Part shown: positions 37,483-50,762 of the stretch, in pieces | How the letters are laid out: each line of letters begins with the position of its first letter | Numbering within the stretch: the stretch's first letter is position 1 | Assembly: GCA_028023455.1 (NCBI GenBank) | Contig: JAQFVV010012491.1 | Span: forward strand, 1,101,501-1,165,500 | DNA: 64,000 bases | Origin: Epiperipatus broadwayi | Taxonomy: Eukaryota > Onychophora > Udeonychophora > Euonychophora > Peripatidae | Direction: 5' to 3' | The notes under the pieces: model-generated | The model's input: the letters and a program-made list of their open reading frames with translations, nothing else | Told to the model about the DNA's origin: nothing | Database searches by the model: none | Made by a program: the position numbers and the translations under genes

Positions 37483-38779
37483 CACATGCAAGAAAAATAA
37501 ATTGTATCATGATTATAAGTTAAATCTTTTAAAAAGAGAGAAGTAATAAAGTATTTGCTTCAATACAGTAATACTGCACTATTAAGATTATTATGAAATA
37601 TAATTTTAATGAAATCAATTAATATATATATATATGCTCTGCGCACTGATAATGATGCTATTAAACGTAAGTAAAATTATCAAAAGTTACTGCCAAGCAC
37701 TTTCAGGACAGTTTATAGTCCCATATTCATGGCTACTTGAAATAAAATTTATTAGTAATTGAGATTTTGTTAGCAGTGAAATTATTTTCTTTTTATACAA
37801 TATTGATAAAAATGTATAAAGAATTATGTTTCTTAAAAGTTAGGCAAATAAAATATATTTCTAGGTCTTGGTGTTAATGGGAAAAAAATTATAGAGTTTT
37901 CAGTCAGAAAAGAAACAGCAGAAAAGATTAAGATCAATGATTAAATAAACCATATTCCTTGAACTCATGACTATTTAAATAGGAAAAAGATAGAAACAAA
38001 AGAATAAGAGAGTGAAGAAAAAGCATTGCCATACCACAGTAATTTGCAATTTTTTAAAAAAATTGTGAGTTTTTTAAAATCATGTAATATATATGTAATT
38101 ATTTAGCTATTACTGAGATATGTGGCTATAGACCACTTTTGCCTTGATATAACATTTCAAGACATGTAGTAATGCTAACGTCTCTTTGATGGAAAAACTG
38201 GATGGATAGCTATAAAACTTCTGAAAAAACTACAAATGTCTTTTTCTCCAAATAATACATAGAAGTGAGTCAGAAGTAGCATAAACTTCTAGGACATCTA
38301 AATCCTGAAGCAATTTATTAAGCTATAAAGCTTCTTAAGTAAGCAAAAATGAAATTATCAGAACAAAAGTATACACACTAAAAAAAAAAAAAATAGAGAG
38401 AGAAAAAAAAATACAAAAAAAGAAAATTAAAATCAATCAGAAATATACTGTCATCAAAAAGGTTTGAAAATTCACCAAAGTATATTTATGACATGTTTGA
38501 CACTCAAGGGACTAAAAATGAAAAAATTTACATATGAAAGTTTAATATATTATGTAATATATAATCTAAAATATATCGTTAAAAAATATAATTTATAATT
38601 GGTAATATTTGATTTCTGATAATATTAGTATTTTTTTTCTTGAAATGTTAATAGCTTATATATATAACTGTTGAGTACATTAACATGATTATATATTTTT
38701 TTCTATTTTATCATTGTCTAAAATGTAACACAATTGTATATGCGTGTACATTAATACAAATAGTGATATATATATATAT
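37483..38779. other. AT-rich noncoding stretch
   Basis: No gene or recognised repeat. It ends in a (TA)n tract directly before the CpG-rich domain. Confidence 0.55.
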
Positions 38780-41330
38780 TGTAACGGTAAGAATTGTCCC
38801 TCCACGTAACAAAATCTAGAACATAGGCAAAATACACTAAAGCTAATTGAATCCAGATGCTGTGATCCAGAATCCGACCAACATTCAATACTTTCACCTC
38901 TGCTCAATGATTTACTACCCTATGGATGACATCCCTCAACGCACACAGTCAATCAATTCACTCTCAGTCCAGCAGTCACTTCCGGTAAAACAAGACTCAT
39001 AATTTAACTAATTTATCACTGATTTGATAAGATATATACACATATGGCTAAGTAATTAATTATAGAACTTAACAGACTGATCTACATATATATGAACTAG
39101 GGTATGTGTAATTAAATATAGAGTTGGACAAAATGAATTCACGGACAATAAAATATGCAAACGAGTTATAATTTTAAATATTATTACTTTAATAAAACAA
39201 TAGCAAACAATAAATCAAAACATACCAAATTATATGTTGGGAACGTGAGGTATAACGCTCACAGGCATTAGATAACTGCTGAGATTCATGTTATATATTT
39301 CATTATAAGCGTTTAATAATGTGTAGTGCGGTATTGGAATTTCATGCCTATATTAATTAATATGCCAAATCTCTAGCTCTTTTGTAGTCTACTAGATCAT
39401 GCGGAACTTTATAGCCAAAGCTATATAACTAACTATCATAATGCTCCTATGGCATTTATTTAATACAGAGTTAATTCGAGCATGTAATTAGGCTCAGAGA
39501 TGCGCAGGTTGGCATGTTAACCTAGATTAGAATGTATACTAATGCTAGATAAGCGTTTAATATAAAAGGGGAGAAAACTGATTTATGATAGGTTTACCTA
39601 TATCCTCTATGGCACATATTAAAATATTAATTAAGCAAAAAGATGCGAATGGGTCATTATTCACGGGCTTCAATCTCCAAAGACTCGGTTTGCCCTAAGA
39701 CCGCTCAACTTGCCACGAATAAGAACATTAGTAGTTCAGGTAGTCGGATAAGCATTATGAATCATCTAGGTCCTTATGCCCTAGTTCTAAAAGTGTGCTT
39801 GAACCCGAACTAAAGTGGATGAGAGTGACCTCCGCCAGCACGTCATCGAAAATCATGCAGCAAGCTGATAAGTGTACATTGCATACTTTGTAAAGACACA
39901 TCCGCAACTTATACATATATATAACGCAATCGCGTAACATTACATTATCGTGCCTTAAAATTAGATAGCGTATATTTGCATATGTATATAATCCAGTTCT
40001 CAAATTTAGTATTTTAAATATACTAATAAAGGACTAAATTAATTAGTAACCTAGTTTAATATTATCCCCTGCATCTCAACATAAATAAATCTAAGGAGGA
40101 TAAAGCATATTTGCGGGGTAATTACGAATAAAATATTAAAATACGCTTTGAGAATATTTCTGTGGCTAGTTCCGATGATATACGAGTTATATATATAAAT
40201 AGTTATAATTCATAACTAAAATTAAGCAAACGGCATAAAATAGCTAGATAACTGATTATTGTAATATTGATACCCGAAACTTAATCAGTAACATAATATG
40301 ATCTCGAAACAGCGAGTGAGAATGAAGAACAATAATTCAATTGATTAATATTAAATTATAGTGAAGATTTGAAATTATCTCCGCAAATCGATAAGCTAAA
40401 ATGATATTTAGAAATACTTGTGGTTTCGAGTCATTTGGCATATTAAATACACATATTATATTAAAATGATAAAATCATAAAATAAATGGAATAGATTTAG
40501 AAATAGGCATAAAAAGACCGCAGAAAATTATACATTTAAAATAGATTATTATGAGTTTTACAATTTAAAAGAGAATTCGAGTTTTATATTACAAAAGAGA
40601 ATTCAAGTTTTATAATCAGACAAGTTTTAGCATTCTACAATCAGGCAAGACTTAGCATTTAATAATCTTCTTTGTAGATTTTAGTAAAGGTGTTTGTGAA
40701 AGCAGATTTAGTGAATAGCTAGCTTTTAAAATAGAGAAACGAAAGTCACAGTTTATAGACAAGAGCTCTGAGAAAAATTTACCGTTTAGTTGTTTCCATT
40801 GCAGCTGGTTTTGAAGCACTTGGGATGATAATAAGTTGACACTTGATGATGATGCACAGTTAACAGAGATTTTTCCATGGGCTACTTTTGCTGGTGATGG
40901 CATTAGGTTCCATTGGACCAAAGCTCTCCATTCTCCGCAAGGAGAGGCAGTGAATTACGGCCTCTACTCGAACATTTTAAGGTGAAACCGACGTGGATTC
41001 GGCCTAAAGTTCATTTAATATATATATGATCTCCTTGTTAATAAAACTTTAAGTATTTATACCTTTTTAACTCTGTCCACCTGTTATTTTCTTACGTGGC
41101 TGAACAATCCATTTCTATTTTAGCAAACATTTAATTATTCCCACCGGTAGAAAAACTCATTTATTTATTTAGAAAAACAATTTTAGTGATAACAAAATAA
41201 TTTAGATTCTGTTTTCCTGCTTATCTTGTTGTCAACATTTTATATTTCAAACAATATCCACGCTATTTTAGGACTGTTTTAGGACTAAATGCGTGACTTA
41301 CATTAAATCTATTTACAAAATCGAATGTTA
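38780..41330. other. CpG-enriched domain, probable younger insertion
   Basis: From 38780 the sequence changes character: CpG occurs dozens of times (for example CCACGTAAC, GACCGCTCAAC, CGCAATCGCG, CCACGTCGG), whereas neighbouring kilobases have few. The left boundary is sharp, TGTAACGG directly after a (TA)n tract. This is like the TGTAACGA end of the LTR-like element at 4.7 kb, so an LTR-type insertion is plausible. The right boundary is not clear; CpGs thin out after about 41.3 kb, and no matching CGTTACA end was found. A candidate minus-strand TATA box lies at 41053-41063. Minus-strand frames of 82 and 89 codons (39755-40003 and 40652-40921) show no known domain. Confidence 0.5.
41053..41063 (-). 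promoter_or_regulatory. Candidate TATA box in the CpG-enriched domain
   Basis: On the minus strand this reads GGTATAAATAC, a good TATA consensus in an otherwise CpG-bearing context. Downstream on the same strand lies the 89-codon frame starting at 40921. TATA-like strings are common in AT-rich DNA, so the call rests on the local composition. Confidence 0.3.
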
Positions 41331-41448
41331 TTTTGACAAAATTACCTTGTAATTAGCAGAAAACATTTTATAACCAGAGGTGGTAGAATAAATGCAGAAT
41401 AACAGGAAATATGCATATGCGATTTCACTAATACAATAATAAAGTTGC

Positions 41449-41586
41449 TAAAATATTTCTTAAACTAGAAATATCTATAAAATGAATTTACATATCTGTA
41501 ATATATATATACCATTAACATATATAATTTAGACTAAAATATTTCCTAAATTAGAAATATTTATAAAATTGATACATATCTGTAAT
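41449..41586 (+). repeat. Short tandem duplication, 85-bp period
   Basis: CTAAAATATTTCTTAAACTAG (about 41449) through ACATATCTGTAAT recurs at about 41534-41586 with a few substitutions. The two copies are separated by about 30 bp of AT-rich filler. Confidence 0.65.
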
Positions 41587-44500
41587 CTATACATATTCAA
41601 TTAAATTACATATATACTGCTCGCATATATATAAGTGATTCTGCATCTATAATAATTTAATGTTATTCAGATGGGTACTCTGAGAGGGTTTAAACCTGGC
41701 ATATAGATAGATGTGTGGGTAAAATAAGTGAAACGGGCAGATGGATGAAATTGACCATTTCAATATGTATTGTCTGCGCATTTTAATTAATGCTGAGAAT
41801 TAAGATATAATGAATGAAATACATAACTGTAGTACAAATATGATTTATTCTTTCAGTAGTAGACAATAGTGGAGAGTTCTACATAAAATTCTTAATATGC
41901 CTATCAATAACATGTATATCTGTATATAGCAATAATGAATTTTATAGATTTATATAAGAGTCAAACATATAAATTTTTAAATCCAACCATGAAAATTTAT
42001 ACCACTTACATTTATTAATTTTATTAAATTTTTATTAATTTAAATTTTAGTAGTTTTTTTTATCCTTCATGCTATTATGTGTACATACATAATATGTATG
42101 TGATAAAGATGAGATAAATGATAATATGATGTGAGGATGACAATTTAACTAAGTAATAATAATTATATAGTCATGACAATAATTAACAATAATGATAAGA
42201 TAGATGATAAAATACATGACAAAGATAATTAAATAGATAATATTTATGTGATAATAATAACTTTATGATGGTAATGACAAGTGAAATAAAAAGTGCTTAT
42301 TGGCAAATATATCTAAAAATGACAATGAATTAAATGAAATGCCAAAGAATGTAATTAAGAATCTGAAATTTCGTAATCAGTTAAGTTTGAACCCAGGGAT
42401 ATACATGATGTGAATTGGAGATTTAAAAGGAAGGAGAGTTACGATTGATAGGAAATACCAGTCCACTGACCTAGATCGATGGTGGCATTCTCCAGCATTG
42501 AACATGAATAAAAAAATTGAAGTTGGTTTCCGTCCTGTATCATGATCTATCTTAATTGTGGCATCAAAATATATGATCCCTATCATATACAATATATGTG
42601 CTGTACACACATGAATTTTATAGTAAAAATCATTCTAAAATATTTATATTATAAATAAAAATAATTTCTTAATATTGTTAAATTTTGTTCTTAAAAAATA
42701 TTGGGAGGGTGGGGGATATTTACACAGTCTAATAATAGTTTTATCTAATCTCTAATCCTATTATATATATATTTTACGAAATGACATCAGATGGTTAATA
42801 TAACATGCTAGTTGGAAAATCTCCATTTTAAAATCTCTCACATTACTGTTTTTTTTCCCCCAAAACATCATTTCTCTCCTATTCTAGATCTGCTTTTCCG
42901 CTGGAGATATTAAATATCTCATTAGGAAAGTGATTGATCACTTAAATGCAATCATGTGACTATAAATTAATCAGGAATTTTAGCAATACGACATAGCTTT
43001 TTATTTGTCATCTGGGTTGATTCAATGATTTATACAATTAAATAACTTCAGTCAACAGCCCTCAAACTTGTGACAAAATGAATTAAATGTTTAAAACTAA
43101 TGATGAAGCTATGAAAAATGAAGGGATCACCTCTAAAAAAAAATTTCATAAAGTTAAAACCATTCTAAATAGCTTTCCAATGTTTTTAAGACTATATATG
43201 TGAAGTAATAGATTACGCCTTCAAAATATGTCAAAGAAAAAATGCCAATTTAATTACGTTAAATAAAAAGAAACTTTATTTTTAAAATTATATATATACG
43301 CGTGCGTGTGTTTAAAACTATTTATAGATAAAGATATCTATACCTTCATAGAAAAATATATTAATAATAAACTTCTCATTATAAGTACATTATTATAAAG
43401 ACTATATATAGTTTAGTTAACATATATGATATTTAATAAAAATATTAACAAGACATAGTTAACTTAATGATAACAAATGAAGCTAAATCAAAATACCCAA
43501 AATATAAATATAAAACATTTAAAATACAAATATAGAAAATAAAATGTATTGAAGCAGTAGAATTTAGCATATTATATCAAAAAAGTAGCAAAACAGAATG
43601 CGTGAGAAGGGGAGGGGGGGATGAAAGCAAATTCACTAAAACGTCAACAGTCAAGTAAGAAAATATTAGAAATAAATATCAAAATAATGACTTCTACAGA
43701 ATGATAATCAAGTGACTCATATCAGCAACTCAGTATTACAAGATGACAAAGATAGCATAAGTATAGACACTTAACATTCAAATTTATGATATCAATGGAT
43801 GTTTTTGTTTTATTTTACAAGAACTGGTTAAAAGTAAAGAAAATCTAAAGTGATGGTAAACATCTAGACAGACAAACTTTTTACTTTTCATTTTGTTAAA
43901 AATTTGACTTTTTAATATGGCATTTTCCGTCCCCCATCTGTCTCCCTCCCCGTCCCCCCAAGAGAAATATTCTGCCATTGCAAACACTGGCAACAGCTCT
44001 AATATGTAAGAACCAAAAAACCAATAATAATGAAAGATTTAATCTTTCTCAAATTAGAAGGTTGGCTGTCAGCAAATACCAAATTTCTCAATCACCTGAA
44101 TTGACTTTTTTTAATTGTTTGTCCTGTAAATTCTTTTATATCATCAATTCACCTGTTTTTTTTCTCATTCCTTTTTTTTTTCTATTTTCAGCTCCTAAGA
44201 ATGGTACCACAATAAGTCAAAAAAAAATTTCTATCTTCTTGATTACTTGGATTTGTAATTTGTGCATTAAATCAATGAGTACGAATAATAAAGTCAAAAC
44301 GCTTTAATGAATAAAATTCTAATTTATCCAGACAAGTTTGATAATTTTTTTTACTGTGCCTTATAAAATTATCACATCCAATCCAGTGTTTGATTTCAGA
44401 TAGAAATTGAAGATTTTCAGATAACTAATGAAATCTATGCAAAACTGGAATTTTTTTACAGATAGTAAATTCCCAGTCAATGTAGCTAGTCATCCAATTA

Positions 44501-45758
44501 TTGATTGGTAAATGACTATTTAGCTATTGTTAGCTGCAAAGTGAAGATTTTAGTTTAATCTGAGTTACTCAGATGTATAATAATAAGCTGATCTAAACAA
44601 ATACAATCCAATTTTAATCTTTCCACACATAATGCATATTTTTGAAGAAGTTGTATTTCTGATGTCCTTTTAGCTTCACATAATTTTAAGCGGTATTTAT
44701 TTTACTGTTTTTACTACCTTATTGTCAAAGCACTAAGCAAACAATACTTCCAGTTTTTGTTAATAAAGAAAAGTTCTGACTTAAAAAAAACACACACCTT
44801 ATATGCATTCTTGGAAAAATTAATTCTGTGGCAGGATTAGTTAGTTGAAGTGTAATAGATCTGTGTAGATCCTATTTATATACAGTTTCACTTTTTTTTT
44901 TTTGCTACAATTTGATATAAAATATAATTTTATCTTTAATATATTAAGTATATATTACTGATTTATTATATATTTTTTATAAAAATATTATGCATATATT
45001 TAAGTGATGAAAACTTAACTTTCAAGATGAAATGCATACAAATATGCTTTGCATTTATTCTTAAATCAATAATATTAAAAAATGTAAAATATCATATTAT
45101 AATTTTACTTCAGAAAATTTATTTATTACAAACATGCTAAAATAAAAGTTTTTTTTTTTTTTTTTGTATAAATTATACTAATAAATTACATTTGATTGGA
45201 CTACATGAGACTAATTGATAATACAGAAGTTATTATACTTTTGTGAATCTACTAAATATCTTTACCTTTTTAAACTCATACATAAAATTTTTGGCAATGG
45301 AGGTTCTCTGAAATTATAATTAGAAATTAATCATTTGTGATACATTAAAATGTTGGGAGGGGGGGTACAAATAAAAGATGTTTATATTAAGATAAAATTG
45401 TCCAATAAAATTATCATTATGTGTTAGAACTTGTCTATTAAAAATATAGTTTCTCAAATGAATGATAAATAATCTTACTAGTGCAAAGACTACAAATGTA
45501 AAATTAATAGAAATAATCATGAAACATCAATCAATTGTAATATGATTATTACCTTTTGTACATCAAATTAAACAACTTTCTCCAAGATTTTACAATTCAT
45601 ACTATACTTATACAAATTTTAAACTACATTCATTTTTAGATTATTATTCAGCTTTTTTTTTTCTTGTATTATTTCTTACTTTTATCTTCTAAAAATTTCT
45701 TAACTTTTATAAGTTTTGTACCTCTAAGTATATGTCCAATCCACATGATCTTTCTGTA
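41587..45758. other. AT-rich noncoding stretch with G-rich islands
   Basis: No recognised gene. The piece at 42361-42610 is more complex and contains several CpGs and a 77-codon minus-strand frame, but I recognise no family. Short G-rich islands occur at 42703-42715, 43609-43620, 43931-43959 and 45355-45365. Confidence 0.5.
43931..43959 (-). other. Potential G-quadruplex
   Basis: The minus strand carries four runs of three or more G (lengths 6, 4, 3, 5) separated by 2, 1 and 8 nt. This is close to the usual G-quadruplex pattern; the last loop is one base over the common limit of seven. It stands out in such AT-rich DNA. Confidence 0.5.
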
Positions 45759-45759
45759 A

Positions 45760-45863
45760 TTTTTTTTCTTCTCATGTGTCATAGCATCATCCGGGAAGCG
45801 AACCCACTAACCCAGGACAACTGCTTGTAAAGCAGCTGTCGCTGACCTCTCGACCACCAATGC
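45760..45863 (-). repeat. SINE family B copy (tRNA-like)
   Basis: On the minus strand: head GCATTGGTGGTCGAGAGG, hairpin CTGCTTTACAAGCAG, box-B-like GGGTTCGCTTCCC, then ATGATGC, ATGACACATGAG and an A-rich tail. Same order as the other family-B copies. Confidence 0.75.
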
Positions 45864-45974
45864 TTGACAATTTTTGAGAAACATTTTGTCAATTATTTCT
45901 TTCGACATTTGAACTAATTTTATTCCTTTAATTGATGTTTTCCACTCCTCTACAATCTGACAACCATACAGCTG

Positions 45975-46092
45975 CAGGCAATAGTAGAATGTCATAATTT
46001 GGAGCATTAGATTCTTGGATCAATTCCAGTTTTGGTACCTCTGGCAGCACTCAAATTTCTTACAAACCCCTGAGCAATAAAGCCATTTGGTT
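45975..46092 (+). repeat. SINE family C copy
   Basis: Box-B-like TCAATTCCAGTTTTGG, then CTGGCAGCACTCAAATTTC and the best-kept 3' core of the family, ACCCCTGAGCAATAAAGCC. It lies 110 bp from a family-B SINE in the opposite orientation. Confidence 0.65.
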
Positions 46093-49000
46093 ATTTATTC
46101 AACTGTTTCTTCTTATTTTTACTAATTACCCATATTTTTGTTCTATTTAAAGTTACAATCAAAAAAAAAAAATAATTTAACAAGAATATTTTTAAATATA
46201 ACTTCTATAGATTAAATAATAACTTCTAATTATTACAATAGACCCTTTATCCATTGCAGTTTTTTATAATTTCTTAATCATGATTTTTCATCATCATTTA
46301 ACTAACTTTTCAGATATTAAAAAACACCAACTGCTCTATAAATTCCTATTAAAGGTTTAAATCTTCATTTTTTATTATCTCTTAATTCACTTATTTATTT
46401 TTATCTGCATTTATTGTCATGATCATATAAATTCTATGATAAATGCTTGTTATGTTTATCTACTTTATATACAAGTGCCACCACATTACCAGAAAATTTG
46501 TTACTATGAACCCTCCTATCTCTCAAAAACCTGATGATTTTTATCATCTCTTTCACTGTTTCTTGAAAGATAATTGCGGTTAAAACTTTTCTTTGTCCTG
46601 CAACAAATTATTTAAGGCTGTTTTATCTTTCATTTATATGTATATACATTACGGATTGTTATTGTTTAATAATGAAAAAATAAACAAAAAGCTATCACCC
46701 AAAATTCTAAATATATAAGCTCCACTTGAACTATTAATTTTTAATCCATGGTTTAAACTATATCTGGAACTGAAAAATTAATGCTTAAAATTTAAAATAA
46801 TATATTTAATGTAATATACTAGAATTTTATCTAATACATGATAAGATTATTACAAACCTTACTCTCAACTAACATTACATAGATTACTAAAAAAAAAAAA
46901 AGAACAAATTATAGAGATCATAATGATGATTTTAAATAAAAATAAAACTAAATATATATCCATTAAAATTTTATACAAAAAAGTAATGTTGAGATAAAAA
47001 GAAATTAGGGGTTAATAATTTTTTATTATATAATATTAATTTGAAGATTATCTAAGTATTGTCCTACAAACATTAATCGGAACATCACCATTTTCACCAG
47101 GAAGAAAATTATTCTGCCAATAACTTCAATAAACTGTCAAGTTTATGTGTATCCAATTGTAAAAGAGTTCCAATATCAAAAATAAAAGCAATCTTAGTTC
47201 ATAAATAAAATTGCACAGAGAATGGGTATTCAAAAATTAGCAGTATATGAATGTCAACAGTAAATTAAAATCACAATAAAGATTCAAAATTCTAATAAAA
47301 ATCTGTACTCTAAGCCTTTATAAATATTTATCCATCAGAATATAAATCAACCTTTAAATTTTCCATATTCAGTCCTTAATTGTTTAATTCACATCTTAAG
47401 AAGTACAGATATGACATCTCATTAAAAAAAAAAAAATAATTTAATTTTAGTCTTTTTTTTTTAAAAAAAAAAATTGCGATAGAAATCAAATATAGTGCAT
47501 ATACAAGATTGATATCCCCCAATCAAAAATATGCTTAAAAAAATCATCTTTCTGCTAAAAAGACTTCAAACATAATTACAAAAAAAAATAGTTCTGAAAG
47601 GTTTTTATGAGGATGCATGCCTCCATAATAAAAATTTAATAGTGTTAATACCTAGAAGAGAATGTTAATATTAAATAAATATATATCTAAAACTTGACTT
47701 ATATTCAATATTCTTTAGGAATAAAATATCTTAGCATATTAAAATATTAGAAATTCTTTTAATAAGAAAAATCATAAAAAATATAATTATGAAGTGACAA
47801 AGTGATAAATGATTAAATGTCTTTTTTATTTTTAAAAAGTGTTATACTAGAAAACATCAAGATTTAGTTCATTAGCAACATGAGGAGTTCTAATGAAGGC
47901 GAAAGGAAATAAGAACTTTTCTCCCAAAAGAATTCTTGTTAAATTCTGAAATTGGTATCACATGTATCTGTTATTTGACATCATTAATCAAAATTAATAA
48001 ACAAGAATATTAAAAGTATCTAATAATTAATAATGACAGTGATTACCCCAATCAATTTAATTGTATACAAATGAAATATAAAAAAAATACTCAAATGTTT
48101 AAGTTATGTATAAGTTTTCAATTGGAAAAATCTGTTTACACAGAGACAAACAACTTTTACAATAATTCACCAAAATGACTTTTTTTTTGATTAGATTTGT
48201 ACTATAACATTTAACAGGCTTCTACATATACTTTCATAAAACATATCAAATGTATTTGTCATATTAAGAGATGATAGACTTTAAAATAAAACTGTTCATA
48301 TTAAAACTCACATAAATGAGTGTTAGTGAATTTAAAATGACACCTATCAATGGGTCAATACGGATTTTAAATATTTCTGAATATAATATGAACACTTGTA
48401 TATAAATATAAATGCAGATATACTGATTTACATATATTACATCATGATGAATATATCTAAGCAACACACATGTTGTTTTCATGTCATTTTGTGCATTAAA
48501 AAATACAACACAATTCTCATATTTTGTATTAATGTTTACCACAAAAGTAGAAGGACTGATTCAGAACTAAAGTGACACAATCAATTCTCTGTTGAATAAC
48601 ATAAATAAATAAAAATTATTTAATTTAAATTAAGTAAATGGAATTATTAAATTCCCAATTTACCATTAGAGTACTTAAACATTATTTGACTTCACCCCAA
48701 GCAATTTAGTAAATAATTACTTTAGTGTTTTCATTCTGTTACTCATTCGTTATATAAATGATTAATTTTAAGACAAAATTACACATTAAGTAAAAAAAAA
48801 TGAATGAAATAATCTTATTGCATAAATAGAAACATTTCTAGTTTTATGATAATTTTATGTTGATACAACTTTTTTTTCTGCAATATTCTTATAGATTATT
48901 TTATTATTTATTTGCTAGGATAATTAATTCTGCCTCTATATTATGTGTGTAATAAATCATTAAAATTCCAGTGCTTCAAATTTTGAAAATTAACTTTAGT

Positions 49001-49682
49001 ATATTCTATATTTTCATTATGGGCTGTAAATCTGTCTATTGAATTCAGATTTCTTTCATATATCTTTATATATTTGTTTTTGATCATGTTTTCGTCCCTT
49101 CACTCATCCCCAACCTCTTTCTTTTCTGTCATATAGAAATATATGACTATAATTTTTAAAAAATAAACAATTATATATTATCATTTAATCAAATCTAGTG
49201 CTCATATTTTGTTACATACTAATGTTTATCAATGAATGCCATAATATACTCATTTACAACAAAATAGCAAAATAAAAATGTTTAATAAATATATCATTCC
49301 AGTGGCATTTTAATAATAATGAAATAAAAACCAACTCCAATTCTTAGAAAATTTGCTATTAAATGAATTAAGCCATTTTTTCATTCACAAATGCATATAA
49401 CAAACACAAGTGTTATTATTATTATACAATGTGGATGAAAAATTACTTTACCATAATATTGCTTTATTAACATGATTACATTTCATTAATCATCCACATA
49501 CAATAATTATTTTTATTAACATAAGTAATTAAATATTTATAAACAAAAGCAAAAAGAAATTAAATTACAATATTAAAATTACAGGCAATTTCACATGTTT
49601 TTGCTTAATCTGATTTATGTAAAAAAAAAAAATATAAATCTTTATCTATTAGGATGCATTAAAGTGAACATTTAGATGATTA
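46093..49682. other. AT-rich noncoding stretch
   Basis: No gene, RNA gene or classified repeat. Frames such as 48264-48542 are low-complexity and lack motifs. Near 47600 a GAGGATGCATGCCTCC segment weakly resembles one at 13.35 kb. Confidence 0.5.
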
Positions 49683-50762
49683 TACACCTGGGTCTCTTTT
49701 TATGCGGACTTATTTAACATGATTTTGAAGTTATGCGATTCAAGTTTCACCAGAAGTCGAACACCGATAATGCGCTATTACTTTAAATAATAAATTTCAC
49801 GCACTTACGTTATATTGAAAGTAATATCACATTATTGGAATTCGACTTTCATCTTAGTAATTTCAATATTTTCAGTGCTTTATAATAGTAAGATTTTATG
49901 CAATAATGAAATTAAAATCATGATTTCCACATTTTATGTATAGACACATTAAATTTTACAAGATTATAATGTAAATTTGTTCAAACATTGTGTGTGTTAA
50001 TTTTGCATTTTAAATCACATTCTGTTTTTGCTTTTTAAAAAAGAACGTAATCAATTATTAATCATTTAGTGTCCACAATTTTTATTTTTAAAAGGTCAGT
50101 AATAGCAGTGGGCACAATTAAATTTGACAATTAAAAATTAAAATCTGATTTTTAATTGTAATTAACAATTTAAAAATCATTTACGGTGACTTGAAATTAA
50201 TGTGATGTGAAATTTGATTTTTTAAACAGAATTGAAAATTAAAGACAAAAATAAGAATTTAATTTTTAGTTGTTAGTTTCATAAACAATTAATAAAATCA
50301 TCATATCAAAGATTAATTACTAATTACGTTGTCACTAGAAAACCATTGACACAACATGAATGTGAAGTTGGCGCTAGTTGTTTGCAAACGAACGTGTTTT
50401 TCGGCAAATAGCTATAATAATTAAAATGTGTATAAAAATGTAAATTACTGTACTGTAAATTATGCATAAAATATATTATTTTGAATAAAATTAAATATTA
50501 TAGTTAAAAAAAGTTTGTCTTATATCAATTTTTTTCAAATTTGAAATTTTTTATTAGTCATATTTTATTTCCTTATTATTATTTTTTTTTTGCGCAAATT
50601 TTAAAGTAATTTTACGTTGGTGCTTTGCTTTTATGCGAATTTTGAAAAATCACAGACCACATCCCCCCCTTTTCAATATAAGTTATGTCTATTTTTGTGC
50701 GATTTCGTTTGCACGTGTTTTCTGAGGAACCTATCTATCACGTAAAACGAGACCCAGGTGTA
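49683..50762. mobile_element. Non-autonomous DNA transposon with terminal inverted repeats
   Basis: The ends are TACACCTGGGTCTCTTTTTA and, inverted, TACACCTGGGTCTCGTTTTA (19 of 20 identical). The outer TA on each side could be a TA target duplication, as in Tc1/mariner-like elements, or part of the repeat; no longer duplication is visible. Near both ends there are repeated TTATGCGA-like motifs (49701, 49731, 49769 on the left; 50631 and 50696 on the right), like transposase-binding subterminal repeats. The inside is AT-rich with AATTAAAAATT-type repeats and has no coding capacity. CpGs cluster toward the ends, consistent with moderate age. Confidence 0.8.

Noticed and set aside
39650-39735. 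tRNA-like stretch on the minus strand (GGCAAGTTGAGCGGTCTTAG and GAGATTGAAGCCC)
   Set aside because: It resembles class-II tRNA box A and B, but the stems do not pair well and no second copy was found.
44157-44183. Pyrimidine tract followed by CAG near 44190, as in a 3' splice site
   Set aside because: Such tracts occur throughout this T-rich sequence, and the adjacent 109-codon frame shows no domain or matching donor site.
45807-46007. 66-codon minus-strand frame that looks faintly like a LINE peptide
   Set aside because: Half of it is the family-B SINE, and the rest is too short to assign to a LINE protein.
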